NCBI GenBank assembly: GCA_045616445.1
Contig: JAZLGR010000005.1
Coordinates: forward strand, 1-50,933
Direction: 5' to 3'
Length of the DNA stretch: 50,933 nt
From: Fimousia sp045616445
GTDB lineage: Bacteria > Bacillota > Clostridia > Lachnospirales > Lachnospiraceae
A program made the position numbers and the translations under genes. Below the pieces are notes generated by a model that saw only the letters and a list, made by a program, of their open reading frames with translations, had not been told where the DNA came from and searched no databases. The first letter of the stretch is position 1, and every line of letters begins with the position of its first letter. Shown here one piece after another: positions 42,334 to 50,522 of this stretch.

Positions 42334-42981
42334 ATGTCAAAAGTACACATGGAGAACGTTCGATGTATCAATTGTGGAGAGGAATCCGGATTCCGATTCT
42401 ATGATATGATCGATCCAATGTTTAATCAGGAAACAAAAGACAAGGTATTATCCGGTGAGATTTTCACCTTCACATGCCCACATTGCGGGGCCAAAAGAAG
42501 AATCACCTACGATACCATTTATCAGGAAATCGGTAAGGGCTGGTATTTTCATCTTGTAACTTCAGAGGAGTCCTATGTTCAGGCAATCAATATCTACGCA
42601 GACCGTGATGCGCACAGCGGTACAGTGTTAGCCAGCGAGATCGTACGAATTGTACTCTCTCAGAATCAGCTCTCTGAGACCATTCGAATCTTTGACGCGG
42701 GGCTTGATGACCGTGTGGTTGAGATGATCAAAGCCTATTATCTGTCTGAATTAGAGAAGCAGATGCCGGAACTTGCAGTGGCGGAAGTGCTTTTCTATGT
42801 CAATGAGGAGGGCGCTTACGAGATTGTGTTCCTCTGTCAGGATGGAAACCATATAACCGTAAACTTCAGTAGAGAAATGTATGATGGCATTTACCAGGAT
42901 ATCGGTGTGAAGCTGCCACCGATCAACCAGGAAATCGAGGTTGACATGGAAATTGCCATGGAATATCTGGAAAGATTTTAA
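42334..42981 (+). CDS. CpXC domain protein
   Basis: A 215-residue protein with an N-terminal CpXC zinc-ribbon-like domain. Cysteines in VRCINCGEE (C10, C13) and TFTCPHCGAK (near residues 47-50) are set about 35 residues apart and would bind one zinc. The GWYFHLV and LVTSEESY region follows. The C-terminal half is unassigned. Start at 42334 behind GGAAAGGAAG; an earlier in-frame ATG (42295) lacks a site. The sensor kinase gene begins 2 bp after its stop, so the two act as an operon. Function of the domain is unknown. Confidence 0.83.
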   Translation: MSKVHMENVRCINCGEESGFRFYDMIDPMFNQETKDKVLSGEIFTFTCPHCGAKRRITYDTIYQEIGKGWYFHLVTSEESYVQAINIYADRDAHSGTVLASEIVRIVLSQNQLSETIRIFDAGLDDRVVEMIKAYYLSELEKQMPELAVAEVLFYVNEEGAYEIVFLCQDGNHITVNFSREMYDGIYQDIGVKLPPINQEIEVDMEIAMEYLERF

Positions 42982-42983
42982 TT

Positions 42984-44240
42984 ATGATCGGAAAATTTAT
43001 ACTGGAATATATATTAGATGATTTTATCCTTTTAATGATGATTGTCGGTCTGTGGGTCGTATTGGTACCGAACTCACCGGCCATCAAGAGGGACAGGGAT
43101 TTCCTGCGACATCTTAGTATCGTGGTGATACTGATGTCGATCTTTACCCATTTGGAAATCGCTTTGGGAGAACTGCCATATCCGACGAAGGCTCATGTTG
43201 TGGTGTCCTGGATCTGTTATTCCTTCAAACCATGCGTGGTATTATCACCTCTGAGTCTGACGATCAAGAACAGAATGAAATACCGGATGATGTGGCTGCT
43301 TCCGGTGCTGAACTCGCTGATCTATTCCACGGCGTTGTATTCCCCAATCGCCTTTTCTTATAATGAACAGAATATCTTTATTCGAGGCCCACTGGGATTT
43401 AGTGTGCATATCATCTCTGCAATCTGTATGGGCATATTCATCTACAATTCCTGGGGTACCTTCGGAGATCGAAGAGAGAAATCCCATTATATTCTGATCT
43501 TTATCGGCGGCGCAGGAATGCTGGCTGTCCTTGTGGAAACCTTTGGGGTAAGATATTGTGTCAATGAAACAGTCATCCTCTGCTGTTACGCATACTATGT
43601 GTATCTTCATATCCATTATGCCAATAAGGCGTTGGAGAAGCAGAAAGAACGCCTGCGAAATCAGAGGGATGCGCTGATGATTTCCCAGATTCAGCCTCAT
43701 TTTATGTATAATACACTGAATATTATCTATTATCTGTGCAGAACCAATCCGACTCTTGCCGGAGAAACGGTAGTGAAGTTCTCAGATTACTTAAGGAACA
43801 ACCTTGATATGAGCACGAAGCCGGATCAGCTTATTCCGTTTTCTCAGGAACTCCAGCATACCAAAACCTATGCTGATATTGAGATGCTCCGCTTTGAAAA
43901 TGTTACTGTCGAGTACAACATTGAGTGTGACAATTTCCTTGTTCCGGCGCTTTCCGTTCAGCCTATGGTGGAGAATGCGATCCGACATGGTGTACGAGGA
44001 AAAGCAAAGGGTGTTGTTCTGGTGACTGCCCAGAAGCGATCAAAAGATTACGTGGTCCAGATTAAGGACAACGGAATCGGATATATCAAACAAAGCAAAC
44101 AGATGGACAAGCACGAGCATATCGGTATCGGGAATGTAAAAGAACGTATCGAGATGATGTGTGGTGGAACCTTCGATATCTCCATGATCAAAGGCGTGGG
44201 GACAACAGTTACACTGACCATTCCAGAAATGAAAGAGTAA
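42984..44240 (+). CDS. Sensor histidine kinase, LytS/YesM type (His_kinase family)
   Basis: A 418-residue membrane kinase. About six membrane segments occupy residues 1-215. A coiled-coil linker ALEKQKERLRNQRDAL comes next, then the His_kinase domain with phospho-acceptor H239 in SQIQPHFMYNTLNII. The C-terminal ATPase domain has QPMVENAIRHGVRG and DNGIGY. Such kinases normally pair with a LytTR or AraC-type regulator, but none is next to it. The gene lies 2 bp after the CpXC gene; a terminator overlaps its stop codon. The signal and partner are unknown. Confidence 0.9.
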   Translation: MIGKFILEYILDDFILLMMIVGLWVVLVPNSPAIKRDRDFLRHLSIVVILMSIFTHLEIALGELPYPTKAHVVVSWICYSFKPCVVLSPLSLTIKNRMKYRMMWLLPVLNSLIYSTALYSPIAFSYNEQNIFIRGPLGFSVHIISAICMGIFIYNSWGTFGDRREKSHYILIFIGGAGMLAVLVETFGVRYCVNETVILCCYAYYVYLHIHYANKALEKQKERLRNQRDALMISQIQPHFMYNTLNIIYYLCRTNPTLAGETVVKFSDYLRNNLDMSTKPDQLIPFSQELQHTKTYADIEMLRFENVTVEYNIECDNFLVPALSVQPMVENAIRHGVRGKAKGVVLVTAQKRSKDYVVQIKDNGIGYIKQSKQMDKHEHIGIGNVKERIEMMCGGTFDISMIKGVGTTVTLTIPEMKE

Positions 44241-44264
44241 TAGCAATGCTATTGCTCTTTTTTT
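44234..44264 (+). terminator. Intrinsic terminator overlapping the stop codon of the kinase gene
   Basis: AGAGTAATAGCA (44234-44245) pairs with TGCTATTGCTCT (44247-44258), with one wobble, followed by TTTTTTT. The stop codon lies inside the left arm. Confidence 0.85.
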
Positions 44265-44272
44265 AGCTTTTC

Positions 44273-44281
44273 TGCTATAAT
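44273..44281 (+). promoter_or_regulatory. Extended -10 promoter of the lar cluster
   Basis: TGCTATAAT at 44273-44281 is a perfect extended -10, directly downstream of the previous terminator. A short leader leads to the larB start at 44317. No obvious CsoR/RcnR operator is visible to me here. Confidence 0.6.
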
Positions 44282-44316
44282 ATAATAGACTAATTGTGAA
44301 ATTGAGGCGAGAACAT

Positions 44317-45069
44317 ATGGAAACAAGAGAACTTTTAGAAAAAGTAAAAACAGGTGAAATCACCATTGAAGAAGCAGAGAAGGTATTTCGCAAGCAGCCC
44401 TTTGAGGATATGGGATTTGCGAAATTAGATCATCATCGCAAGGTAAGATCAGGATTTGCAGAAGTAATCTTCTGCAGTGGCAAAAGCAATGAACATCTGC
44501 TAAAAATCTTCGCCAGACTTTTTGAACAGGATGGGGAGGTGTTCGGGACACGCTGTTCGAAGGAACAGGCAGAATTGATTCTTGCGAAGTATCCGGAAGC
44601 ATCCTATGATCCATTATCTCGCATTATCAAAATAGAAAAGGAAGGAAAAAAACGAATTGGTAAAGTGGCAGTCTGTTCGGCAGGTACTGCTGATTTATTC
44701 GTGGCAGAAGAAGCTGCACAGACAGCAGAGTACTTTGGTACCAACGTAGAACGTGTCTACGATGTGGGTGTTGCAGGTATTCATCGTCTGCTTTCAAGAA
44801 TTGACACCATTCAGGACGCCAACTGTATCATTGCTGTTGCAGGTATGGAAGGAGCACTTGCCAGTGTTATCGGCGGATTGGTTGACAAGCCAGTCATTGC
44901 TGTACCGACAAGTGTGGGTTATGGCGCAAGCTTTCATGGTGTGTCCGCTTTGCTGACCATGATCAATTCCTGTGCCAATGGAATTGCTGTTGTGAATATC
45001 GACAATGGCTATGGCGCAGGTTATATGGCAACACAGATCAATCGTTTAGGAGTAAATAGGAATGAGTAA
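44317..45069 (+). CDS. larB: Nickel pincer cofactor biosynthesis protein LarB
   Basis: A 250-residue homologue of LarB, which carboxylates and hydrolyses nicotinic acid adenine dinucleotide to start the nickel-pincer cofactor of lactate racemase. The C-terminal half is PurE-like, with the AVCSAGTADLFVAEEAAQTAE and VAGMEGALASVIGGLVDKPVIAVPTSVGYGASF segments. The N-terminal helical part is ELLEKVKTGEITIEEAEKV. The start at 44317 is preceded by GAGG; a GTG at 44296 lacks a binding site. larC overlaps its end by 8 bp. larE and larA are not in the window. Confidence 0.94.
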   Translation: METRELLEKVKTGEITIEEAEKVFRKQPFEDMGFAKLDHHRKVRSGFAEVIFCSGKSNEHLLKIFARLFEQDGEVFGTRCSKEQAELILAKYPEASYDPLSRIIKIEKEGKKRIGKVAVCSAGTADLFVAEEAAQTAEYFGTNVERVYDVGVAGIHRLLSRIDTIQDANCIIAVAGMEGALASVIGGLVDKPVIAVPTSVGYGASFHGVSALLTMINSCANGIAVVNIDNGYGAGYMATQINRLGVNRNE

Positions 45070-46411
45070 AACTTTATATTTAGAATGTAGTTCAGGAATC
45101 AGCGGCGATATGTTCGTTGCATCCATGCTTGATTTAGGAGCAGATCAGCATGCATTAGAGCATGCACTGGCATCAATTCCTGTAGATGGTTACAGCATCA
45201 AGATCAGCCGTGTGTCTAAAAGTGGGCTGGATGCATGTGATTTTTCAGTGATTTTAGATGAGAAGCATGAAAACCACGATCATGACATGGAGTATCTTCA
45301 CGGCCATGATCATCACCACCATCATGATCATGACCACGAACACCATCATCACCATGATCACGGCCACGAACATCATCATCATCATGATCATGACAATGAA
45401 CATCATCATCACCATCATGATCATGTACATGATCAGAATCACCACCATCATCATGAACATCGCGGACTCCCTGACATCTTACATATCATTGATCATACAG
45501 AGATTTCTGCCCGTGCCAAGGATCTTGCAGTACGCATCTTTGACATTTTAGCAGAGGCAGAAAGTAAAGCCCATGGACTTCCAAAGGATCAGGTGCATTT
45601 TCATGAGGTTGGAGCAGTGGATTCCATCGTGGATATCATTGCAGCAGCCGTTTGTATGGACTTACTGGATGTGACAGAAGTCATTATTCCGGAATTATCT
45701 GAAGGCAAAGGCTTTATCCGCTGTCAGCATGGCATGATTCCAGTGCCGGTACCGGCAACAGCCAATATTGTGGCAGCACATGGATTAGTACTTCATCCAC
45801 TTGGAATTGAAGGGGAATTCGTAACGCCAACCGGAGCAGCCATTGCGGCAGCAATCATGACAGGCAAGAAGCTTCCAGCATCCTACAAGATTACAAAGAT
45901 GGGTATTGGAGCTGGCAAACGTGAATATGAAAGACCAAGTCTTCTCCGCGCGATGCTGATTGAACAGGCATCCACAGAGAGTGACTATATCTATAAATTA
46001 GAGAGCAATATTGACGACTGCAGTGGCGAGATGCTTGGATATGCCATGGAACGACTCATGGAAGCAGGGGCAAGGGATGTCCATTATATTCCAGTATTTA
46101 TGAAGAAGAATCGTCCGGCATATCTGCTCAATGTAATCTGCAGCGAAGATCTGGTATCTACCATGGAAGATATCATTTTTGCTGAAACAACAACCATCGG
46201 CATTCGAAAGATGAAGATGGAACGTGCGATACTTGTGCGCAGAGCAGAGACATTTGCCTCATCTATGGGAGAAGTGGAGATGAAGGTCTGCGGAAGGGAA
46301 GACGGACTGGTACGTGCCTATCCGGAATATGAATCTGTAGCGAAGATCGCGAAGGAATTGGGAAAACCATTTTATGAAGTGTATCAGCAGGTGATTGCTG
46401 AATGGAAATAA
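45062..46411 (+). CDS. larC: Nickel insertion protein LarC with a His-rich insert
   Basis: A 449-residue LarC, which inserts nickel into the pincer cofactor using CTP. The start LYLECSSGISGDMFVASMLDLGA and the middle VHFHEVGAVDSIVDIIAAAV are family blocks. Residues 69-133 are a His-rich insert built of about four ten-residue repeats (HHHHHDHxHE type), probably a nickel store. Lactobacillus makes LarC by a programmed frameshift between two frames; here both parts are in one continuous frame. The ATG overlaps larB by 8 bp. No base drop that would suggest a frameshift is visible. Confidence 0.93.
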   Translation: MSKTLYLECSSGISGDMFVASMLDLGADQHALEHALASIPVDGYSIKISRVSKSGLDACDFSVILDEKHENHDHDMEYLHGHDHHHHHDHDHEHHHHHDHGHEHHHHHDHDNEHHHHHHDHVHDQNHHHHHEHRGLPDILHIIDHTEISARAKDLAVRIFDILAEAESKAHGLPKDQVHFHEVGAVDSIVDIIAAAVCMDLLDVTEVIIPELSEGKGFIRCQHGMIPVPVPATANIVAAHGLVLHPLGIEGEFVTPTGAAIAAAIMTGKKLPASYKITKMGIGAGKREYERPSLLRAMLIEQASTESDYIYKLESNIDDCSGEMLGYAMERLMEAGARDVHYIPVFMKKNRPAYLLNVICSEDLVSTMEDIIFAETTTIGIRKMKMERAILVRRAETFASSMGEVEMKVCGREDGLVRAYPEYESVAKIAKELGKPFYEVYQQVIAEWK

Positions 46412-46424
46412 AAGGGGTGTAGAA

Positions 46425-47228
46425 ATGAGAAAATATCTTATAACAAGTCTTCTCCTTGTTTGTGCCATGCTTATGCTGCTGACAGGGTGTGGCCGCGGCA
46501 AGGATGAGAAGAAGAAAAAAGCAGAGAAAACAACCGAAGAAATCAAGATGACACAGGTCTATATCGGAAGCAAGGACGATTACGGAAAGTATAATATCAC
46601 TTATACCGGTGAACTGACTCCGGAGAAGCTTCTTCAGGGCATCACAGATACCGCGGGATGGAACCTGGATCTGGCTGAGAAGATCACAGTGGATAAGGAT
46701 AACGGCTATAAAGTGGCATTTTCCAAGAAATCTCTGTTCTATACAGCGCAAAATCTGCCAAAGGATGACGAATTCTACATCGAAGGGACAGAGAATTACT
46801 ACGCAACCGTATTAGACAGTATTAAACAGACACTTTACCAGCATTATAAGACTAAGGATGACAAGTTTAAGATTTACTATTTCGGGCCGGACGAAACTGC
46901 CCTTGAAATTAAGGAAATCGGCAAGACATTGGTTATGGGCAATTCCTATGAAAGCTTCTATGTCTATACACCTGGTCAGAGCTCTGTATATCACAGTAAT
47001 AACGTGGCTACTTATGATACAGAAGCAATTTTTATCAATCGTGTGGATGATGAATTTGTGAAAATGCGTGTCGGCGCGCAAATCTACTCATACCGTGTAA
47101 CATATCCGGCATTAAAGACCATCATGAGAACATCCAGCGAGGGTGACATCTTACGTATACGAATCAAGGAAGATGAAAATAACGGCGAGAAGTTAGTTAC
47201 TAAGATCTTCTGGAGGAAGAAGAAATAA
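46425..47228 (+). CDS. Lipoprotein of unknown function in the lar cluster
   Basis: A 267-residue secreted lipoprotein. The signal peptide ends at the lipobox LLTGC (near residue 21), followed by a Lys-rich linker. The mature part alternates beta strands and a helix, and its pattern near 40-150 recalls the GerMN domain, but I would not assign it firmly. No His-rich or clear metal site is present. It starts 13 bp after larC with AAAGGGG before the ATG at 46425. Its stop codon overlaps the next start by one base, so it belongs to the same operon. Confidence 0.78.
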   Translation: MRKYLITSLLLVCAMLMLLTGCGRGKDEKKKKAEKTTEEIKMTQVYIGSKDDYGKYNITYTGELTPEKLLQGITDTAGWNLDLAEKITVDKDNGYKVAFSKKSLFYTAQNLPKDDEFYIEGTENYYATVLDSIKQTLYQHYKTKDDKFKIYYFGPDETALEIKEIGKTLVMGNSYESFYVYTPGQSSVYHSNNVATYDTEAIFINRVDDEFVKMRVGAQIYSYRVTYPALKTIMRTSSEGDILRIRIKEDENNGEKLVTKIFWRKKK

Positions 47229-47557
47229 TGGATCATGAATACATGCATGAACATGGCATTCCTCACTCTCATGGGGAAGGACATGGACATACCCATAGTC
47301 ATACACATACAAAAGCGGTTCTCAACCGTCTATCCCGTGCCATTGGCCATCTTGAATCGGTCAAGCGCATGGTGGAAGAAGGGCGAGACTGTTCTGAAGT
47401 GCTGATCCAGCTGGCAGCAGTCAAATCTGCCCTTAACAATACTGGTAAAGTGATCTTAAAGGACCACATCGAACACTGTATTGTTGATGCAGTGCAGGAA
47501 GGGGATATGGCAGCCATCGATCAGTTGAATAAAGCTATCGACCAGTTTATGAAGTAA
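47228..47557 (+). CDS. CsoR/RcnR-family metal-sensing regulator with a His-rich N-terminus
   Basis: A 109-residue all-helical repressor of the DUF156 family. C55, H80 and C84 are spaced as the copper ligands of CsoR (C-x24-H-x3-C). Residues 1-28 hold ten histidines, an extension expected more of nickel/cobalt handling than of copper. RcnR uses an N-terminal His as an extra nickel ligand. Being next to larB and larC, nickel or cobalt is a likely signal (inference), though the Cys-His-Cys triad alone would suggest copper. Its ATG overlaps the lipoprotein stop (TAATG). Confidence 0.87.
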   Translation: MDHEYMHEHGIPHSHGEGHGHTHSHTHTKAVLNRLSRAIGHLESVKRMVEEGRDCSEVLIQLAAVKSALNNTGKVILKDHIEHCIVDAVQEGDMAAIDQLNKAIDQFMK

Positions 47558-47571
47558 GGAAAGGACGAAAC

Positions 47572-48678
47572 ATGAAAAAATTATCTATGATGCTTCTGCT
47601 CGTTATGATGCTGATTATGACATGCTCTGTGGCAGCATTTGCAGAAGAAACCATCGACCCAGATGTGAAAAAACCGATTATGAGCTCTGTTATCCGCAAA
47701 GGAAAGGGCAAAACAACAATCAAGTGGAAAGAAGTGGCAGGCGTAAGCGGTTATGAAATCGAATACGCAACAAAGAGTGACTTTAGCAATGCGAAAAAAG
47801 TTGTTGTTGCAGGCAAGACAACTGTATCCAAAACCCTTGCAAAAGACAAGGTTTCCACAACCAAGAATACCATCATTCGTATGAGATCTTACAAAAAGGT
47901 GGGAGACGACAAGGTATATTCCAAATGGAGTCCAAAAGTAAAAATCATCGTATGGAACAAGGATTGGAAATATGCGAAGAATTCCAAAATTCACTCTGAC
48001 CCAGCTGTATTATATTATGCAACTGCAAATTCCAAGAAGATTACCGTAGCTGTCAATGCCGGCCACGGTACAAAGGGAGGCGCAAGTGTCAAAACCTTAA
48101 GCCATCCGGATGGCACTGGTAAGGTAACAGGTGGAACCAATGCAAAGGGTGCTAAAACATCCATCGCAGTGTCTGGCGGCACTACTGTGCAGGGCAAATC
48201 CGAAGCATCTGTGAACCTCACTGTAGCGAAGAAGGTGAAAGCTTCTTTATTAAAGGAAGGATATAATGTATTGATGATCCGTCAGGATTCTGACATTCAG
48301 CTCGATAACATTGCGAGAACTGTTATGGCCAATAACAATGCAAATGCACACATCGCAATCCACTTTGACTCTACAACCAGCAACAAAGGCGCATTCTACA
48401 TTGGTGTACCAGATGTCAAATCCTACCGTAATATGGCACCAGTAAAGAGCAACTACAAGAAACATGAAGCTCTTGGTAAAGACTTAATTTCCGGATTAAA
48501 GAGTGCTGGCGTTAAGATCTTCAGCAGTGGACGTATGGCAATTGACCTGACTCAGACTTCCTATTCTACAATTGCTTCCGTTGATATCGAAGTTGGTGAC
48601 CGCAATTCTTCTATTTCAGATGCAGCATTGACAAAAATCAGCAAAGGTATTGTAAAAGGTATCAAAAAGAATCTGTAG
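47572..48678 (+). CDS. Secreted N-acetylmuramoyl-L-alanine amidase (Amidase_3) with an Fn3-like domain
   Basis: A 368-residue exported enzyme. The signal peptide ends near residue 25 (VAAFAEE). Residues 40-125 resemble a fibronectin type III repeat of the kind found in Clostridial wall proteins (GVSGYEIEYATKSDF). From about 155 comes the zinc-dependent amidase domain, with NAGHGTKG (first His), SEASVNLTVAKKVKASLL (Glu), IAIHFDST (second His) and VDIEVGDRNS (catalytic Glu). It cuts the lactyl-alanine link in peptidoglycan. It begins 14 bp after the CsoR-type gene, perhaps in the same transcript. Confidence 0.9.
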   Translation: MKKLSMMLLLVMMLIMTCSVAAFAEETIDPDVKKPIMSSVIRKGKGKTTIKWKEVAGVSGYEIEYATKSDFSNAKKVVVAGKTTVSKTLAKDKVSTTKNTIIRMRSYKKVGDDKVYSKWSPKVKIIVWNKDWKYAKNSKIHSDPAVLYYATANSKKITVAVNAGHGTKGGASVKTLSHPDGTGKVTGGTNAKGAKTSIAVSGGTTVQGKSEASVNLTVAKKVKASLLKEGYNVLMIRQDSDIQLDNIARTVMANNNANAHIAIHFDSTTSNKGAFYIGVPDVKSYRNMAPVKSNYKKHEALGKDLISGLKSAGVKIFSSGRMAIDLTQTSYSTIASVDIEVGDRNSSISDAALTKISKGIVKGIKKNL

Positions 48679-48702
48679 ACCCGTAAGTTTTCTGAATATT
48701 TG

Positions 48703-48731
48703 TTGTAATCAAAATAGGTATCGCTTATAAT
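48703..48731 (+). promoter_or_regulatory. Sigma-A promoter of guaA
   Basis: TTGTAA (48703-48708) and TATAAT (48726-48731) have a 17-bp spacer. GGGAGGA and the ATG follow within 40 bp. No G-box or purine riboswitch fold is visible in the short leader. Confidence 0.65.
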
Positions 48732-48768
48732 AGAAAGACAACTTATCAATTTTCTTGGGAGGACAAAG

Positions 48769-50343
48769 ATGAAGAATGAATTAGTCATCGTTGTTGACTT
48801 TGGTGGACAGTATAATCAGTTGGTTGCCCGCCGAGTTCGTGAATGTAACGTATATTGTGAAATCTATTCATACAAAACAGACATTGAAAAAATCAAAGAG
48901 ATGAATCCAAAGGGAATCATCTTAACAGGTGGACCAAACAGCTGTTACGAAGAAGGTGCACCTACATATACAAAAGAATTATTTGAATTAGGTATTCCAG
49001 TACTTGGTTTATGCTACGGCGCACAGATGATGCAGCATATCTTAGGCGGCAAGGTTGAACGTGCAGATGTACAGGAATATGGCAAAACAGCAATTACAGT
49101 TAATACAGCTTCTCCATTATTTGCAGGTGTTCCAGAAGAAACAACCTGTTGGATGAGCCATTTTGACTATATTAGTGCTATGGGTGAAGGATTCGTATCC
49201 ATTGCTCATACAAAAGACTGTCCGGTAGCAGCAGCAGAATATGCAGAAAAGAAGTTATACGGAATTCAGTTCCACCCAGAAGTACTTCACACACCAGAAG
49301 GAACCAAGATGATCTTCAACTTTGTTCGTAATATCTGTGGCTGTGTAGGCGACTGGAGAATGGACGACTTCGTAGCATCCCAGATTCAGCAGATTCGCGA
49401 AAAAGTAGGCGACGGTAAAGTATTACTTGCCCTCTCCGGTGGTGTTGACTCTTCCGTACTTGCAGCTTTACTTGCAAAAGCAATCGGCAAACAGCTTACC
49501 TGTGTATTCGTAGACCACGGTCTTATGAGAAAGAACGAAGGCGATGAAGTAGAAGGTATCTTCGGACCAGAAGGCAACTTCGACATCAACTTTGTACGTG
49601 TCAACGCACAGGATCGCTACTATGCAAAATTAGCAGGTATCACAGAACCAGAACAGAAACGTAAGATTATCGGTGAAGAATTCATCCGTATCTTCGAAGA
49701 AGAATCCAAGAAGATCGGTGCAGTAGATTTCCTTGCACAGGGAACTATCTATCCAGACGTGGTAGAATCCGGACTTGGCGGTGAATCCGCAGTCATCAAA
49801 TCTCATCATAACGTAGGCGGTCTTCCAGATTACGTAGATTTCAAAGAAATTGTAGAACCACTTCGTAACTTATTCAAAGACGAAGTACGTAAAGCAGGCC
49901 TTGAACTTGGCCTTCCAGAATTCTTAGTTTACCGTCAGCCATTCCCAGGCCCAGGTCTTGGAATCCGAATCATCGGCGAAGTAACCGGCGAAAAAGTAAG
50001 AATCGTACAGGATGCAGATTACATCTACAGAGAAGAAGTAGACAAAGCTGCAGCAGCATACAAAGAAGAACACGGAGAAGAAGCACCATGGATGCCAAAC
50101 CAGTACTTCGCAGCCCTCACAAATATGAGATCCGTAGGTGTTATGGGTGACGAAAGAACGTACGACTACGCAGTAGCCGTACGTGCCGTAAGAACCATCG
50201 ACTTCATGACAGCAGAAGCAGCAGACCTTCCATTCGACGTGCTTCAGATTGTTATGAATCGTATTATTAAGGAAGTTCGTGGCGTCAACAGAGTGTTCTA
50301 TGACCTTACTTCTAAACCACCTGGAACAATTGAGTTTGAATAA
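48769..50343 (+). CDS. guaA: GMP synthase (glutamine-hydrolysing)
   Basis: Converts XMP to GMP with glutamine and ATP. The 524-residue protein has the class I glutaminase triad (C82 in GLCYGAQ, H169 and E171 in FHPEV). The ATP-pyrophosphatase loop LSGGVDSSV is at 222-230, and the C-terminal dimer domain ends DLTSKPPGTIEFE. It is single-domain-fused as in most bacteria. It completes, with purF and purB in this window, part of the purine pathway, but the genes are not together. A promoter lies just upstream and a terminator follows. Confidence 0.98.
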   Translation: MKNELVIVVDFGGQYNQLVARRVRECNVYCEIYSYKTDIEKIKEMNPKGIILTGGPNSCYEEGAPTYTKELFELGIPVLGLCYGAQMMQHILGGKVERADVQEYGKTAITVNTASPLFAGVPEETTCWMSHFDYISAMGEGFVSIAHTKDCPVAAAEYAEKKLYGIQFHPEVLHTPEGTKMIFNFVRNICGCVGDWRMDDFVASQIQQIREKVGDGKVLLALSGGVDSSVLAALLAKAIGKQLTCVFVDHGLMRKNEGDEVEGIFGPEGNFDINFVRVNAQDRYYAKLAGITEPEQKRKIIGEEFIRIFEEESKKIGAVDFLAQGTIYPDVVESGLGGESAVIKSHHNVGGLPDYVDFKEIVEPLRNLFKDEVRKAGLELGLPEFLVYRQPFPGPGLGIRIIGEVTGEKVRIVQDADYIYREEVDKAAAAYKEEHGEEAPWMPNQYFAALTNMRSVGVMGDERTYDYAVAVRAVRTIDFMTAEAADLPFDVLQIVMNRIIKEVRGVNRVFYDLTSKPPGTIEFE

Positions 50344-50447
50344 TCGCGTATTTTCAAGAAAGCCTTATTTTAAGCCATTTTCTGAAGGTCGGAATGCTAT
50401 GTGATACTAAAATGATACTAGAAATCAGCATTCCATTATTCTTTTAC

Positions 50448-50512
50448 AGAGCATGAAAATGCCCTATGAAAAACGACAATGTTTTTCATAGGGCTATTTT
50501 TATGCTCTTTTT
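50448..50512. terminator. Long terminator hairpin between guaA and the XRE gene
   Basis: GCCCTATGAAAAAC (50461-50474) pairs perfectly with GTTTTTCATAGGGC (50481-50494), and AGAGCAT (50448-50454) with ATGCTCT (50502-50508) extends the stem. T-runs follow on both strands. It is longer than most terminators in the window but does not extend into either gene. Confidence 0.88.
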
Positions 50513-50522
50513 CTTTTGAGAA

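Noticed and set aside
45254..45551. Open frames on both strands across the His-rich part of larC, rich in Met, Ile and Thr
   Set aside because: They are shadows of the CAT/CAC repeats in larC and have no ribosome binding site.
45062..46411. A programmed frameshift in larC as in Lactobacillus
   Set aside because: Both parts are in one uninterrupted reading frame.
48679..48768. A guanine riboswitch before guaA
   Set aside because: The leader is too short and lacks the three-stem core.
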